This document shows positions 7,536 through 15,153 of a stretch of 25,360 nucleotides of DNA, in pieces (the stretch's first letter is position 1; every line of letters begins with the position of its first letter). This DNA is from Akkermansiaceae bacterium (lineage in GTDB: Bacteria > Verrucomicrobiota > Verrucomicrobiia > Verrucomicrobiales > Akkermansiaceae): assembly GCA_023301335.1 (NCBI GenBank), contig JALZVA010000077.1:1-25360 (forward strand). The letters are read 5' to 3'. Under the pieces are notes generated by a model, which saw nothing but the letters and a program-made list of their open reading frames with translations, made no database searches and was not told the origin of the DNA. A program made the position numbers and the translations under genes.

Positions 7536-7829
7536 ATGGCAACTACAAAACGCACACGTTTTTCACGCCGTGTTCCAGATCATGTAACAGATGAGATCGT
7601 TCACGTTCTAGGCACAGAGGATGGATTTTTAGGATTTAATGATCTATTTGAATTGGTGTTCACTCGCCTTAAGGAGAGGAACGCTGTCGGCGGTGGAGAA
7701 GAGATGCTTAGATTAAGAACCTATGAAAAACTTCAAAACCTCGTTACTCGTGGAATGATCGAAAAAGACGGTAAAGAATATAAAGGCTTACCTCGTCTAA
7801 ACGAAGCGCACAGCACGTTTGAGGAATAA
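7536..7829 (+). CDS. Small conserved-looking protein, possible winged helix
   Basis: I do not recognise this 97-aa protein as a named family. It starts with a basic tail (MATTKRTRFSRR), then helix-like segments PDHVTDEIVHVLG and GFNDLFELVFTRLKERN. A likely recognition helix and wing follow: LRTYEKLQNLVTRGMIEKDGKEYKGL, whose 'LxxLVxRGxIEKxGxxY' layout is typical of winged helix-turn-helix proteins. This suggests nucleic-acid binding, by inference from pattern only. The gene stands alone: it has its own extended -10 promoter just upstream and a strong intrinsic terminator 63 bp downstream, so it is a monocistronic unit set between murJ and nuoA. It is too short to be a classical sensor-containing regulator. 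Confidence 0.8.
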   Translation: MATTKRTRFSRRVPDHVTDEIVHVLGTEDGFLGFNDLFELVFTRLKERNAVGGGEEMLRLRTYEKLQNLVTRGMIEKDGKEYKGLPRLNEAHSTFEE

Positions 7830-7891
7830 GTTCCTAAAAGAAAAAGATAAATTAAATTTTGCTGGCTAAGCTAGTGGAAAAAACTTAAACA

Positions 7892-7928
7892 GAGCCCGTA
7901 TCTCAGATGAGATGCGGGCTCATTTTTT
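7892..7928 (+). terminator. Intrinsic terminator after the small winged-helix-like gene
   Basis: A 13-bp stem (7892-7904 with 7909-7921, one G-U pair) closes an AGAT loop and is followed by six T. It ends the monocistronic unit at 7536-7829. The right arm contains an ATG in frame with nuoA at 7912, but a start there would lie inside the terminator, so ATG 7945 is the likely nuoA start. Confidence 0.92.
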
Positions 7929-7944
7929 ACAAAAAGACAAGATC

Positions 7945-8319
7945 ATGAATGATTACTTTCCCATTATAGTTCAAGCTTCAGTTGCTATAGGTTTTTGCTG
8001 CTCTATGCTCATCATGAGTGTTTTGCTGGGTAAGAAGGGAAGAAATAATGCAGTCAAAGACACTCCCTATGAGTGTGGGATGATTGCCCAAGGTGATGGA
8101 GCGCCAAGGTTTTCGATAAAATTCTATATTGTAGCAATGTTGTTTGTGTTGTTCGATATAGAAGTAGTCTTCATGTATCCATGGGCTACGAATTTCCGTG
8201 AATTGGTAGCACAGGGGCCAGAGGCTTTTTACAGCGTGGCTTCATTTGCTTTCATCCTTGCGATTGCTTACGTTTACGCCTTGAAAAAAGGGGCGCTCTC
8301 TTGGAATACCAAAGGGTAA
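7945..8319 (+). CDS. nuoA: NADH-quinone oxidoreductase subunit A (standing alone)
   Basis: NuoA is one of the seven membrane subunits of respiratory complex I and lies at the quinone-site junction with the peripheral arm. From ATG 7945 the protein is 124 aa, normal for the family. Three hydrophobic helices are visible at about 5-28, 60-80 and 95-115. The hallmark loop after helix 1 has DTPYECG (C44) and helix 2 carries FVLFDIEVVFMYPWA with D71 and E73. All the family's key residues look intact, so this is not an obvious decayed copy. The odd point is context: no nuoB or other complex I gene is next to it; ilvA follows after 139 bp. The remaining nuo genes are presumably elsewhere. A terminator precedes it, so its promoter must lie in the short stretch after 7928 or it depends on read-through. 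Confidence 0.95.
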   Translation: MNDYFPIIVQASVAIGFCCSMLIMSVLLGKKGRNNAVKDTPYECGMIAQGDGAPRFSIKFYIVAMLFVLFDIEVVFMYPWATNFRELVAQGPEAFYSVASFAFILAIAYVYALKKGALSWNTKG

Positions 8320-8458
8320 GCGATTTACGCTGAGCCACTGTTGCAGCACACTATGGGCTGTGTTTAAATGAGCCTCATAAGGATGTGATTTTTGCCTCCG
8401 ATTAGGGTTGATCGCCTAAGTAGATACGTTACATCTGCATGTAGCAATTCTAGCATTC

Positions 8459-10000
8459 ATGATCACGAAAGACACAATCTTCCAAGAAATTTTGATGGCT
8501 CGCCAGCGTGTTTACGCCGTGGGTGAAGTCACACCTCTACACACCTTGCCTCTACCAAATATTGATGCAGAAGTGTGGGTGAAGCGTGAGGATCTAGGAC
8601 CGATTAAAGCTTACAAGTGGAGAGGTGCTTATAATGCAATGGCTTCCTTGTCAGAAGAGGAAAGGTCAAAGGGGATTGTAGCCGCGTCAGCTGGGAATCA
8701 CGCGCAAGGGATCGCACTAGCAGCAAAGTCTCTAGGCTGTCAGGCTATTATTTTTATGCCTTGCTCTACACCAGAGGTGAAGCAGAATGAGGTGAAACGT
8801 CACGGTGGAAAGCATGTGGAGATCAGACTGATTGGTGATACCTATGATGAGGCGGGTATTGCTGCAGCCAAGCACTGTAAGGAAGCTGGAGCAGTTTATA
8901 TTCATCCCTATAATGCGGCTCCAACGATGGGTGGGCAGGGGACACTTGCTGATGAATTAGTGATGTCTGGAGATGGCCCATTTGACCGTGTGTATATAGC
9001 TGTCGGTGGTGGTGGTCTGGTTTCATCTGTAGCGGTTTGGTTAAAAACGTACTGGCCTGATGTGAAAATAATCGCTGTAGAAGGAGTGGATCAAGCATCC
9101 ATGAAAGCGGCAGTGGAAGCTGGTGAGCCAGTAGAGTTAGACTATGTTGATGTGTTCTGTGATGGTACAGCAGTGCGTAAGGTTGGAGAGAATACATTTC
9201 AACTTTGTCAGGAACTGGTAGATGAGTTTATCACCGTGAGTAATGATGAGGTCTGCCAAGCAATACGCACTTTATGGGAAAGCTCCCGTGTTATTCCTGA
9301 ACCAAGTGGTGCGATGGGGCTCGCGGCGATCCTCCAGGATCAAGAAAATGGGAAACTCAGTTCTGAACAGAAGGTACTCACTGTCGTGTGTGGTGCGAAT
9401 ATGGATTTTGCCCAGTTAGGAACGATTGCAAGACGTGCGGGAATAGGATCACGGCAACGTCGATTTTTACGTGTGCCGATCCCAGAGGGAAAGGGAAGCT
9501 TACTTGAATTTTTAAAAGAAGTGCCATCAGGTGTGAGTATCATCGACCTCCAGTATGGGCGTGTGGATAGTCAAAACCAATACCCTGTTTTGGGTTTAAT
9601 TGGAACGGAGGAAGACTATGAGCAGCTGGATAAGGTGCTTAAAAATCGTGGTGTCGAGGCTGCTGATGTGTCTAGCGAGGAGATGGTCGGATACCGCATC
9701 ATTAACTACACGCCTGAGATTTTTTTGAACCCGTTGTTTGTGAATATTGAATTTGCTGAACGACCTGGTGCATTTTTTGAATTTATGCGTGAGGTGAGTG
9801 ATCTTGCGAGCTTGTGTTACTTCAACTACGCTTACTCTGGTGAGCGTGTGGGCCGCTCCATGTTAGGGATGGAATTTGATTCAGAAGCTGATCGTGATAA
9901 ATGCTTAACGTTGATGAAAGCTATGGAAGGCACGGGCGTGCGAGCGGTAAAGAAGGTGAGTGATGAAACCTTTACTCGTCTAACAGGAAAAGCATACTAA
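8459..10000 (+). CDS. ilvA: Threonine ammonia-lyase, biosynthetic
   Basis: PLP enzyme that converts threonine to 2-oxobutanoate and ammonia, the committed step of isoleucine synthesis. At 513 aa it matches the long biosynthetic form (E. coli IlvA 514 aa) rather than the short catabolic TdcB. The catalytic domain has VKREDLGPIKAYKWRGAY with the PLP-binding lysine at K53, SAGNHAQG at about 77-84, and the phosphate-cradle GGGG at 183-186. The C-terminal third (about 330-513) contains two ACT-like regulatory segments, RRFLRVPIPEGKGSLLEFL and NPLFVNIEFAERPGAFFEF, so feedback inhibition by isoleucine is expected from the family. The ATG at 8459 has no Shine-Dalgarno. aat begins immediately after the stop codon, indicating an operon. 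I could not find an attenuator-like leader peptide or terminator in the 139 bases upstream. Confidence 0.97.
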   Translation: MITKDTIFQEILMARQRVYAVGEVTPLHTLPLPNIDAEVWVKREDLGPIKAYKWRGAYNAMASLSEEERSKGIVAASAGNHAQGIALAAKSLGCQAIIFMPCSTPEVKQNEVKRHGGKHVEIRLIGDTYDEAGIAAAKHCKEAGAVYIHPYNAAPTMGGQGTLADELVMSGDGPFDRVYIAVGGGGLVSSVAVWLKTYWPDVKIIAVEGVDQASMKAAVEAGEPVELDYVDVFCDGTAVRKVGENTFQLCQELVDEFITVSNDEVCQAIRTLWESSRVIPEPSGAMGLAAILQDQENGKLSSEQKVLTVVCGANMDFAQLGTIARRAGIGSRQRRFLRVPIPEGKGSLLEFLKEVPSGVSIIDLQYGRVDSQNQYPVLGLIGTEEDYEQLDKVLKNRGVEAADVSSEEMVGYRIINYTPEIFLNPLFVNIEFAERPGAFFEFMREVSDLASLCYFNYAYSGERVGRSMLGMEFDSEADRDKCLTLMKAMEGTGVRAVKKVSDETFTRLTGKAY

Positions 10001-10003
10001 GTG

Positions 10004-10588
10004 ATGGAAGAGATGATTCCAGCAGAGGTCCTGTTGGGAGCGTATGCCGAGGGAGTGTTTCCCATGGCGGAGAAAGGAGAGATCTTGTGGTTCTCTCCTG
10101 AGCAGAGAGGTGTCATCCCTCTTGATGAACGCTTTCATGTTCCTAAAGGTTTACGCAGAGCATTGAAAAAAACATCCTTCGAGGTAAAGATGGATACAGC
10201 ATTCCGTGCGACGATGGAGGGCTGTGCTGCGAGAGAGGAGACGTGGATAGATGAGATGATCTACGCAAGTTATGAAAACCTCTTTAAACTCGGCTTCGCA
10301 CATTCCGTGGAATGCTGGGATGAAGAAGGACTGCAAGGAGGGCTCTATGGAGTAGCCCTAGGGAAAGCCTTTTTTGGTGAAAGTATGTTTAGTAGAAAAA
10401 CCGATGCGAGTAAGATTGCTCTGGTGCATCTGGTAGATTTTTTACGTGCCAATGATTTCACCTTGTTAGATACACAATGGATGACTGAGCATCTACGCCA
10501 GTTCGGTGGACATGAGCTACCTAGAGAAGTTTACCTAGAGCATCTCAGGGAGTCTCTGGAGGAACTGTTAGGTGGAGAGGATTCGTGA
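10004..10588 (+). CDS. aat: Leucyl/phenylalanyl-tRNA--protein transferase
   Basis: Transfers Leu or Phe from charged tRNA to the N-terminus of proteins starting with Arg or Lys, marking them for ClpS/ClpAP degradation (N-end rule) in the cytoplasm. About 194 aa. Family features: AYAEGVFPMAEKGEILWFSP near the start, PLDERFHVPKGLRR, then ARETWIDEMI-like AREETWIDEMIYAYxx region, and the signature HSVECWDEEGLQGGLYGVALGKAFFGESMFS, ending with LLDTQWMTEHLRQFGG. The start may be the GTG at 10001, which abuts the ilvA stop, or the ATG at 10004. It is translationally close to ilvA, although the two have no obvious functional link. It converges on rluB with only nine bases between stops and no terminator hairpin in the gap. 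Confidence 0.96.
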   Translation: MEEMIPAEVLLGAYAEGVFPMAEKGEILWFSPEQRGVIPLDERFHVPKGLRRALKKTSFEVKMDTAFRATMEGCAAREETWIDEMIYASYENLFKLGFAHSVECWDEEGLQGGLYGVALGKAFFGESMFSRKTDASKIALVHLVDFLRANDFTLLDTQWMTEHLRQFGGHELPREVYLEHLRESLEELLGGEDS

Positions 10589-10597
10589 AGTAAAAGC

Positions 10598-11704
10598 TTA
10601 ACGAGGTCTACGAGAAGAAGTGTTCCGCTTAGGGAAAGGGCGTCTACCCGGTCCGCCACTTGGTCTTCCTGAGTCACCACTTGATCTGCTAGGCCCGCTG
10701 GATGTATTAGAGTTACGTGGTGAGCTCTTTCTTCTATCCGGTGTGCGGCGACCATTAGCTTCTCTTTGAGCCGCTCTTTTCCCTGCAAATTTTCTATTAT
10801 ACTGCTTATCTTCGGTGCCAGAGTCGCGCTGTGAGTCGTCTCTGTCAGAAGTGGTATTTCTTGGACGACGGTCGGAAGCTCTCTTTCCGTCGTGGGAGCG
10901 TGTAGTCGGGCGACTCCACTTTTTCCCTGGCTGTCTCTTACCAGTATTCCTAATGGCTTGCGACTCAAGTGTGGTAGCGCGAGGGTCAGATTTAGGGTTT
11001 TCAAATAATTGGTCGATACGCTCTTGCTCGAGGATTTCGATTTTCCCAGGTTCGATCCCATTACCGAGGAGGCTACCGATCCTTACCCGCACGAGCTTGG
11101 TCACGCGGATGTTCATGGCTTGGAACATGATGCGGATTTGACGCTTCATGCCTGTTTCCAGAATGATTCTTACACGGCGAGGAGAAAGGCGCTTCACTGA
11201 CTTTGCTCGTGCTTTTCCTTCTGGGGTGTAAATCCCTTTGAGGAACTTGGTCAGCACATGATTTTCAAAGGAACTATCGGTGGTGACGATATATTCCTTC
11301 TCGATCGTCTTAGAAGGGTGGGTGAGCGACTGAGCTAGATGCCCGTCATTGGTGAGGACGAGTAGGCCCTCGGACTCTTTATCGAGTCTGCCAACATGGT
11401 TGAGGTGTTGGAATTTAGGCGGAATGAGTGCGTAGATGGTGTCTCTTTGGAGCTCATCATTTTTACTACAAACCAAGCCCTTTGGCTTATGAAAGAGGAT
11501 CGTCTCGCTTTGCAGACTCTGCACACGCTTGCCGTTGACTTTGACAAAGTCATCTGAAGTAACACGTGTTGCAGGGTTGAGTTGGATCTCTCCATTAACG
11601 ACGACGAGGCCATTTTGGATCATGCTGTCACATGCTCTACGAGATCCAATTCCGCAGGATGCAAGGAACTTGTTGAGACGTGTTTCGGTAGGAGAATCAG
11701 CCAT
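10598..11704 (-). CDS. rluB: S4-domain pseudouridine synthase, RluB/RsuA family, with long basic tail
   Basis: Isomerises a uridine in ribosomal RNA to pseudouridine; RluB acts on 23S rRNA, RsuA on 16S, and which target applies here is an inference. An S4 RNA-binding domain covers about residues 7-60 (TRLNKFLASCGIGSRRACDSMI). The catalytic domain (about 66-232) includes FHKPKGLVCS, the motif GRLDKESEGLLVLTNDG with catalytic D108, and GMKRQIRIMFQAM. From about residue 236 to 368 there is a low-complexity tail of some 130 residues rich in Arg, Ser, Gly, Asp and Thr, with no recognisable domain; it is probably disordered and RNA-binding. The start ATG 11704 has no Shine-Dalgarno. The opposite-strand and shifted open frames in the tail look like composition shadows. 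Confidence 0.93.
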   Translation of the reverse strand: MADSPTETRLNKFLASCGIGSRRACDSMIQNGLVVVNGEIQLNPATRVTSDDFVKVNGKRVQSLQSETILFHKPKGLVCSKNDELQRDTIYALIPPKFQHLNHVGRLDKESEGLLVLTNDGHLAQSLTHPSKTIEKEYIVTTDSSFENHVLTKFLKGIYTPEGKARAKSVKRLSPRRVRIILETGMKRQIRIMFQAMNIRVTKLVRVRIGSLLGNGIEPGKIEILEQERIDQLFENPKSDPRATTLESQAIRNTGKRQPGKKWSRPTTRSHDGKRASDRRPRNTTSDRDDSQRDSGTEDKQYNRKFAGKRAAQREANGRRTPDRRKSSPRNSNTSSGPSRSSGDSGRPSGGPGRRPFPKRNTSSRRPR

Positions 11705-11716
11705 TGGTCGAGACTA

Positions 11717-11747
11717 GAAAACCCGCATGGTAATGCACCTTGCGGGT
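11717..11747 (-). terminator. Probable terminator of the small basic protein gene
   Basis: On the minus strand ACCCGCA pairs with TGCGGGT, extended by an inner GGT/ACC pairing around an AATGC loop with one mismatch, and is followed by TTTT. It lies 30 bp after the stop of the gene at 11777-11932 and just before rluB, separating the two transcripts. The U-tract is short, so termination may be partial. Confidence 0.65.
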
Positions 11748-11776
11748 CTTAAAATTAAAGTGATGAAAGATTCAGC

Positions 11777-11932
11777 TTAGCTGACTCCTTTGGTCTTTGG
11801 CAGGCCAATTGGGCTCTGACCTTCTTTCCAAAGGCCACGTTGCTTGAGAACTTTAACACGTTCGAATCTTTTCATGACAGAGCGCTTACCGCCTGCTGAA
11901 CCACTTGCTTTGAGTGAAGAATGCTTAGACAT
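11777..11932 (-). CDS. Small basic protein of the Chlamydia/Verrucomicrobia type
   Basis: A 51-aa, strongly basic protein read from ATG 11932 to TAA at 11777. It starts MSKHSSLKASGSAGGKRSV, continues with MKRFERVKVLKQRGLW, and ends with SPIGLPKTKGVS. The arrangement 'VxKRFERVxxLKxRGxW ... GLPKTK' matches the small basic protein family described by TIGRFAMs for Chlamydiae and Verrucomicrobia (as I recall, model TIGR04137), thought to be ribosome- or RNA-related but without a proven function. It is the strongest taxonomic marker in the window. No Shine-Dalgarno precedes it; the leader is A/T-rich. It forms its own unit, upstream of a probable terminator at 11717-11747 and downstream of nirD (203-bp gap that otherwise shows only weak hairpins). 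Confidence 0.9.
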   Translation of the reverse strand: MSKHSSLKASGSAGGKRSVMKRFERVKVLKQRGLWKEGQSPIGLPKTKGVS

Positions 11933-12135
11933 ACTTAATAAAATTGATTAACTGGAGGGGCAAACTAGTAATTTATCTCAGGAATGCAACCCAAATCTCA
12001 TTTAATTAGAGGAAATTTAGAGGATTTATCTCTCGGTGAGTTCCTGATGAGAAAATAGGGAGTAAATTTTCAAGGATCTGGTTTGGAGTGCGCTTTGTAG
12101 TCTCGTATGGAATACCTGTGAAATGAAGAATAGGG

Positions 12136-12468
12136 TTAGAGGCTAACAAAGACATTTTCACCTTCGATGCTGACTTCGTAGGTGGGCACTTCATATGTTT
12201 CATCAGTGAGGCAGCGTCCATCGGTCAAAGCATAGCGATATTTATGGAGTGGGCAGGCGACGAATGGAGTACCGTCCTCACTACCGATAATTCCACGGGA
12301 TAAAACCATGCGTTGATTTTGTGGGTTATAATTAGAAATGGCAAACCACTGCTGTTCTGAATTAGGGATGAAAAAGAGAGCGATCTGTTGATCCTCGGCT
12401 TGAATGCAGGTGCCTAGCTCGGCTGAGAAATCTGCGGTGGTTCCAACATTTATTTTAGTAGATGTCAT
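12136..12468 (-). CDS. nirD: Nitrite reductase [NAD(P)H] small subunit
   Basis: Small partner of the siroheme nitrite reductase NirB, which reduces nitrite to ammonium in the cytoplasm. The 110-aa protein has the Rieske-like fold of NirD: WFAISNYNP, VLSRGIIGSEDGTPFVACPLH, LTDGRCL, and a final YEVSIEGENVFV. A true Rieske protein has CxH and CxxH ligand pairs. Here the first pair is missing (NYNP region), whereas the second is kept as C72-P-L-H75. E. coli NirD has lost both, so an iron-sulfur cluster is not expected, but this copy keeps half of the site. The gene begins 27 bases after the nirB stop and is clearly co-transcribed with it. Confidence 0.95.
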   Translation of the reverse strand: MTSTKINVGTTADFSAELGTCIQAEDQQIALFFIPNSEQQWFAISNYNPQNQRMVLSRGIIGSEDGTPFVACPLHKYRYALTDGRCLTDETYEVPTYEVSIEGENVFVSL

Positions 12469-12495
12469 AAAGCGTTAAAGGGTGAATGATTAGGA

Positions 12496-15012
12496 TTAGG
12501 AAACAGAGCCAGCTTCTTCATTGAGCTTAGCGGGTCTGATCTGACCACGTTCTTGGATGAACTTGACGCTGTCATCCGTTGCGTTCGTGTTCCCGAAGTG
12601 GCGGAATCGCTTCAGCTTTTCTGGGTCTTCAATCGCATCTTTCCACTCACAGTGATAGGTGTCGATGAGGTGCTGCATCTGTTCTTCGAGTTCGGCACAG
12701 AGACCTAGTGAATCATTGATAACGACATCTTTAAGGTGATCGAGACCGCCTTCCATCTTGGTGAGCCAAGTAGAAGTTCTTTCAAGTCTCTCCGCTGTCT
12801 TAATGTAATACATGAGGAAGCGATCGAGGTATTTAATCAATGTCTCGTCGTCGACATCACTGGCAAAAAGATCTGCATGACGAGGTGTCATTCCACCATT
12901 ACCACACACATAGAGATTCCATCCTTTTTCCGTGGCGATAATTCCGAAATCTTTTCCACGCGCTTCTGCACATTCGCGTGCACAGCCACTGACTCCGCCT
13001 TTAAATTTGTGAGGAGAGCGGACACCACGGTAGCGTTTTTCTACACGGATTGCCATCGAGGTACTGTCTTGGACACCGTAGCGGCACCATGTGGAACCGA
13101 CACAAGATTTAACTGTACGGAGTGACTTTCCGTAGGCATGACCAGATTCAAAGCCGGCATCGATGAGTTCTTTCCAAATGATCGGGAGTTCGTGCACGCG
13201 AGCGCCGAAGAGGTCGATCCGTTGTCCCCCAGTGATCTTAGAATAGAGCTTATACTTCTTAGCAACTTGGCCAAGGGTGATGAGTTGTTCAGGAGTGATT
13301 TCTCCACCGGGGACACGTGGAACGATGGAGTAAGTTCCATCTTGTTGGATGTTGGCAAGGAAGCGGTCGTTCGTGTCCTGGAGTTTAGCATGTTCAAGAA
13401 TGGGCTTGTTCCAAGTAGAGGCAAATATGGAAGCGGTAATCGGTTTACAGATTTCACATCCGATGCCTCCTTTGCCATGCTTAGCGAGGAGTTCGTCAAA
13501 AGTTTTAATTCCTTGGATGCGGATGACATCATACATTTCTGAGCGTGAGAGGTCAAAGTGCTCGCAGACAGCATTGCTGACTTCGATACCGGATTCCTTC
13601 ATCTTCGCTTTGAATAAGTCGGTCATCAGTGGCACACAGCCGCCACAGCCAGTTCCTGCTTTCGTGCAGGCTTTGAGATCACCCACAGAGCATGCGCCAT
13701 TTTCAATAGCGTCGCAGAGCGTGCCTTTAGTAACAGCTTCACATGAACAGATCTGAGCAGAATCGGGAAGATCCATGACTCCGACACCTACAGGTTCTCC
13801 GTCGGAGGCTGGGAGGATCAGTTGAATCGGTTCTGGTGGGAGAGCCATTTCGTTTTGATACATTTGTAAGAGCCCGCCGTAGGCATCTGCATCACCAACG
13901 AGAATACCTCCAAGAAGAAGCTTGCCATCGGCAGAGGTGACGAGCTTTTTATATATATTTGCATGGGGGTCATTGATGACAATCTCTCTAGCTCCTGAAC
14001 CTTCAGGTGCTTCGATTTGTCCAAAACTAGCAACGTCTGTGCCGATGAGTTTGAGCTTGGTGGACATGTCCGCACCCTGGAAGGAGGCGTCCTTTCCGAG
14101 TAAGAGATCTGTAACCACGTCAGCCATCTGATAACCTGGGGCGACAAGTCCGTAGATCATGTTTTCGTAAAGCGCACATTCTCCAATGGCAAAAATGTTA
14201 GGGTCTGAAGTCAACATGTAGCTATCGACTTCGATGCCGCCACGTTCTCCGACTTTTAGTCCGATTTCTTTGGCAATTTCGTCACGTGGGCGAATCCCTG
14301 CAGAGACGATGATCATGTCTACATCAAGTTCGGAGCCGTCCGCGAATTCCATTTTCTCCACTCTCTCAGCTCCTGCAATATTCTTAGTGGCTTTAGAGAG
14401 GTGTACTTTAATCCCGCGTTCTTCGATGATATCTTTGAGTAAGATGCCACCAGCTTCATCAAGCTGTCTGGGCATAAGGCGTGGGGCGAATTCTACTACA
14501 TGGGTTTCAAGTCCAAGATCCTGAGCTGCTTTAGCAGCTTCTAAACCAAGCAGACCACCTCCAATGACAGCACAGCTTTTACTTTTTGCAGCGGCTGCTT
14601 TGATATCTTCGAGGTCTTCAATAGTACGGTAAACACAGACGCAGTCTTTATCGATGCCGGGGACGGGAGGAACGAAAGGACTAGATCCAGTAGCAAACAC
14701 GAGTTTATCATAGGCGATCTCGCGGCCAGTAGAGGAGATGACAACTTTTTCCTCTCTCTTGATCTCAACTGCTTTTTCGTTGAGGTGGAGCTCGATCCCA
14801 TTGTCTTCATACCAGGTGAGTTTCGACATGGAGAGATCCTCGGCAGTTTTCCCTGAAAAATACTCGGAGAGATGCACTCTGTCATAGGCTGGTCTTGGTT
14901 CTTCACAGAATGTGACGAGTTGATAATTCTTTGCGGAATCCTTTTCTATAAGGCGTTCACAAAACTTATACCCTACCATGCCATTGCCGATTACTATGAT
15001 TCGCTGTTTCAC
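12496..15012 (-). CDS. nirB: Nitrite reductase [NAD(P)H] large subunit
   Basis: Cytoplasmic flavo-siroheme enzyme that reduces nitrite to ammonium with NAD(P)H. At 838 aa it has the full NirB layout. An FAD/NAD(P)H pyridine nucleotide-disulfide oxidoreductase part fills about residues 1-310 (IVIGNGMVGYKFCE; AVIGGGLLGLEAA). A BFD-type [2Fe-2S] domain follows with C422, C424, C456 and C459. The siroheme/[4Fe-4S] domain (about 555-800) has the cluster cysteines C637, C643, C677 and C681 in SCVGSTWCRYG and SGCARECAEARGKDFG. The start is GTG at 15012 (the ORF begins MKQRIIVIGN) and no Shine-Dalgarno is visible. nirD follows. No nitrite channel, nitrate reductase or siroheme synthase gene is adjacent, so whether it is assimilatory or dissimilatory is open. 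A palindrome at 15097-15109 may be its operator. Confidence 0.98.
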   Translation of the reverse strand: MKQRIIVIGNGMVGYKFCERLIEKDSAKNYQLVTFCEEPRPAYDRVHLSEYFSGKTAEDLSMSKLTWYEDNGIELHLNEKAVEIKREEKVVISSTGREIAYDKLVFATGSSPFVPPVPGIDKDCVCVYRTIEDLEDIKAAAAKSKSCAVIGGGLLGLEAAKAAQDLGLETHVVEFAPRLMPRQLDEAGGILLKDIIEERGIKVHLSKATKNIAGAERVEKMEFADGSELDVDMIIVSAGIRPRDEIAKEIGLKVGERGGIEVDSYMLTSDPNIFAIGECALYENMIYGLVAPGYQMADVVTDLLLGKDASFQGADMSTKLKLIGTDVASFGQIEAPEGSGAREIVINDPHANIYKKLVTSADGKLLLGGILVGDADAYGGLLQMYQNEMALPPEPIQLILPASDGEPVGVGVMDLPDSAQICSCEAVTKGTLCDAIENGACSVGDLKACTKAGTGCGGCVPLMTDLFKAKMKESGIEVSNAVCEHFDLSRSEMYDVIRIQGIKTFDELLAKHGKGGIGCEICKPITASIFASTWNKPILEHAKLQDTNDRFLANIQQDGTYSIVPRVPGGEITPEQLITLGQVAKKYKLYSKITGGQRIDLFGARVHELPIIWKELIDAGFESGHAYGKSLRTVKSCVGSTWCRYGVQDSTSMAIRVEKRYRGVRSPHKFKGGVSGCARECAEARGKDFGIIATEKGWNLYVCGNGGMTPRHADLFASDVDDETLIKYLDRFLMYYIKTAERLERTSTWLTKMEGGLDHLKDVVINDSLGLCAELEEQMQHLIDTYHCEWKDAIEDPEKLKRFRHFGNTNATDDSVKFIQERGQIRPAKLNEEAGSVS

Positions 15013-15096
15013 AGAGGAGATGTAGCAGACTGCAGTCCTCTTTCGATGAATGGAATTTATGAATATGATGAAGCATTTTCTTAGCGGGTGGAGATA

Positions 15097-15109
15097 GTGT
15101 AAAATACAC
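15097..15109. promoter_or_regulatory. Palindrome in the nirB/yggS divergent promoter region
   Basis: GTGTA-AAA-TACAC has perfect 5-bp arms. It lies 85 bp before the nirB start and 45 bp before the yggS-family start, so it could act on either gene. It does not match the FNR (TTGAT-N4-ATCAA) or NarL patterns. A function is inferred from symmetry and position alone. Confidence 0.35.
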
Positions 15110-15153
15110 CTAATTCTGCTTGATTATCTCATTTCTAAAAGCATTTTTAAGAC

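Noticed and set aside
7912..7944. Upstream in-frame start for nuoA at 7912
   Set aside because: The codon is within the right arm of the terminator hairpin and the added residues are not part of the NuoA family.
10531..11061. 176-aa open frame overlapping the rluB tail and the end of aat
   Set aside because: It is in a shifted frame of the low-complexity tail; its composition follows from the repetitive codons of rluB.
11933..11962. TTGCCC-N17-TATTAA promoter on the minus strand for the small basic protein
   Set aside because: The -10-like hexamer ends only two bases before the ATG, so the predicted start of transcription would fall inside the gene.
11933..12135. Possible small gene between nirD and the small basic protein gene
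   Set aside because: The only open frame there overlaps the end of nirD in a shifted frame and has no start context or motif; the gap is best seen as non-coding.
13041..13574. 177-aa open frame on the minus strand inside nirB
   Set aside because: It overlaps the siroheme domain of nirB in another frame and has no recognisable motif.
15013..15041. AGAGGA/TCCTCT hairpin covering the nirB GTG leader
   Set aside because: A six-pair stem with a 17-base loop is too weak to claim a translational switch or riboswitch.
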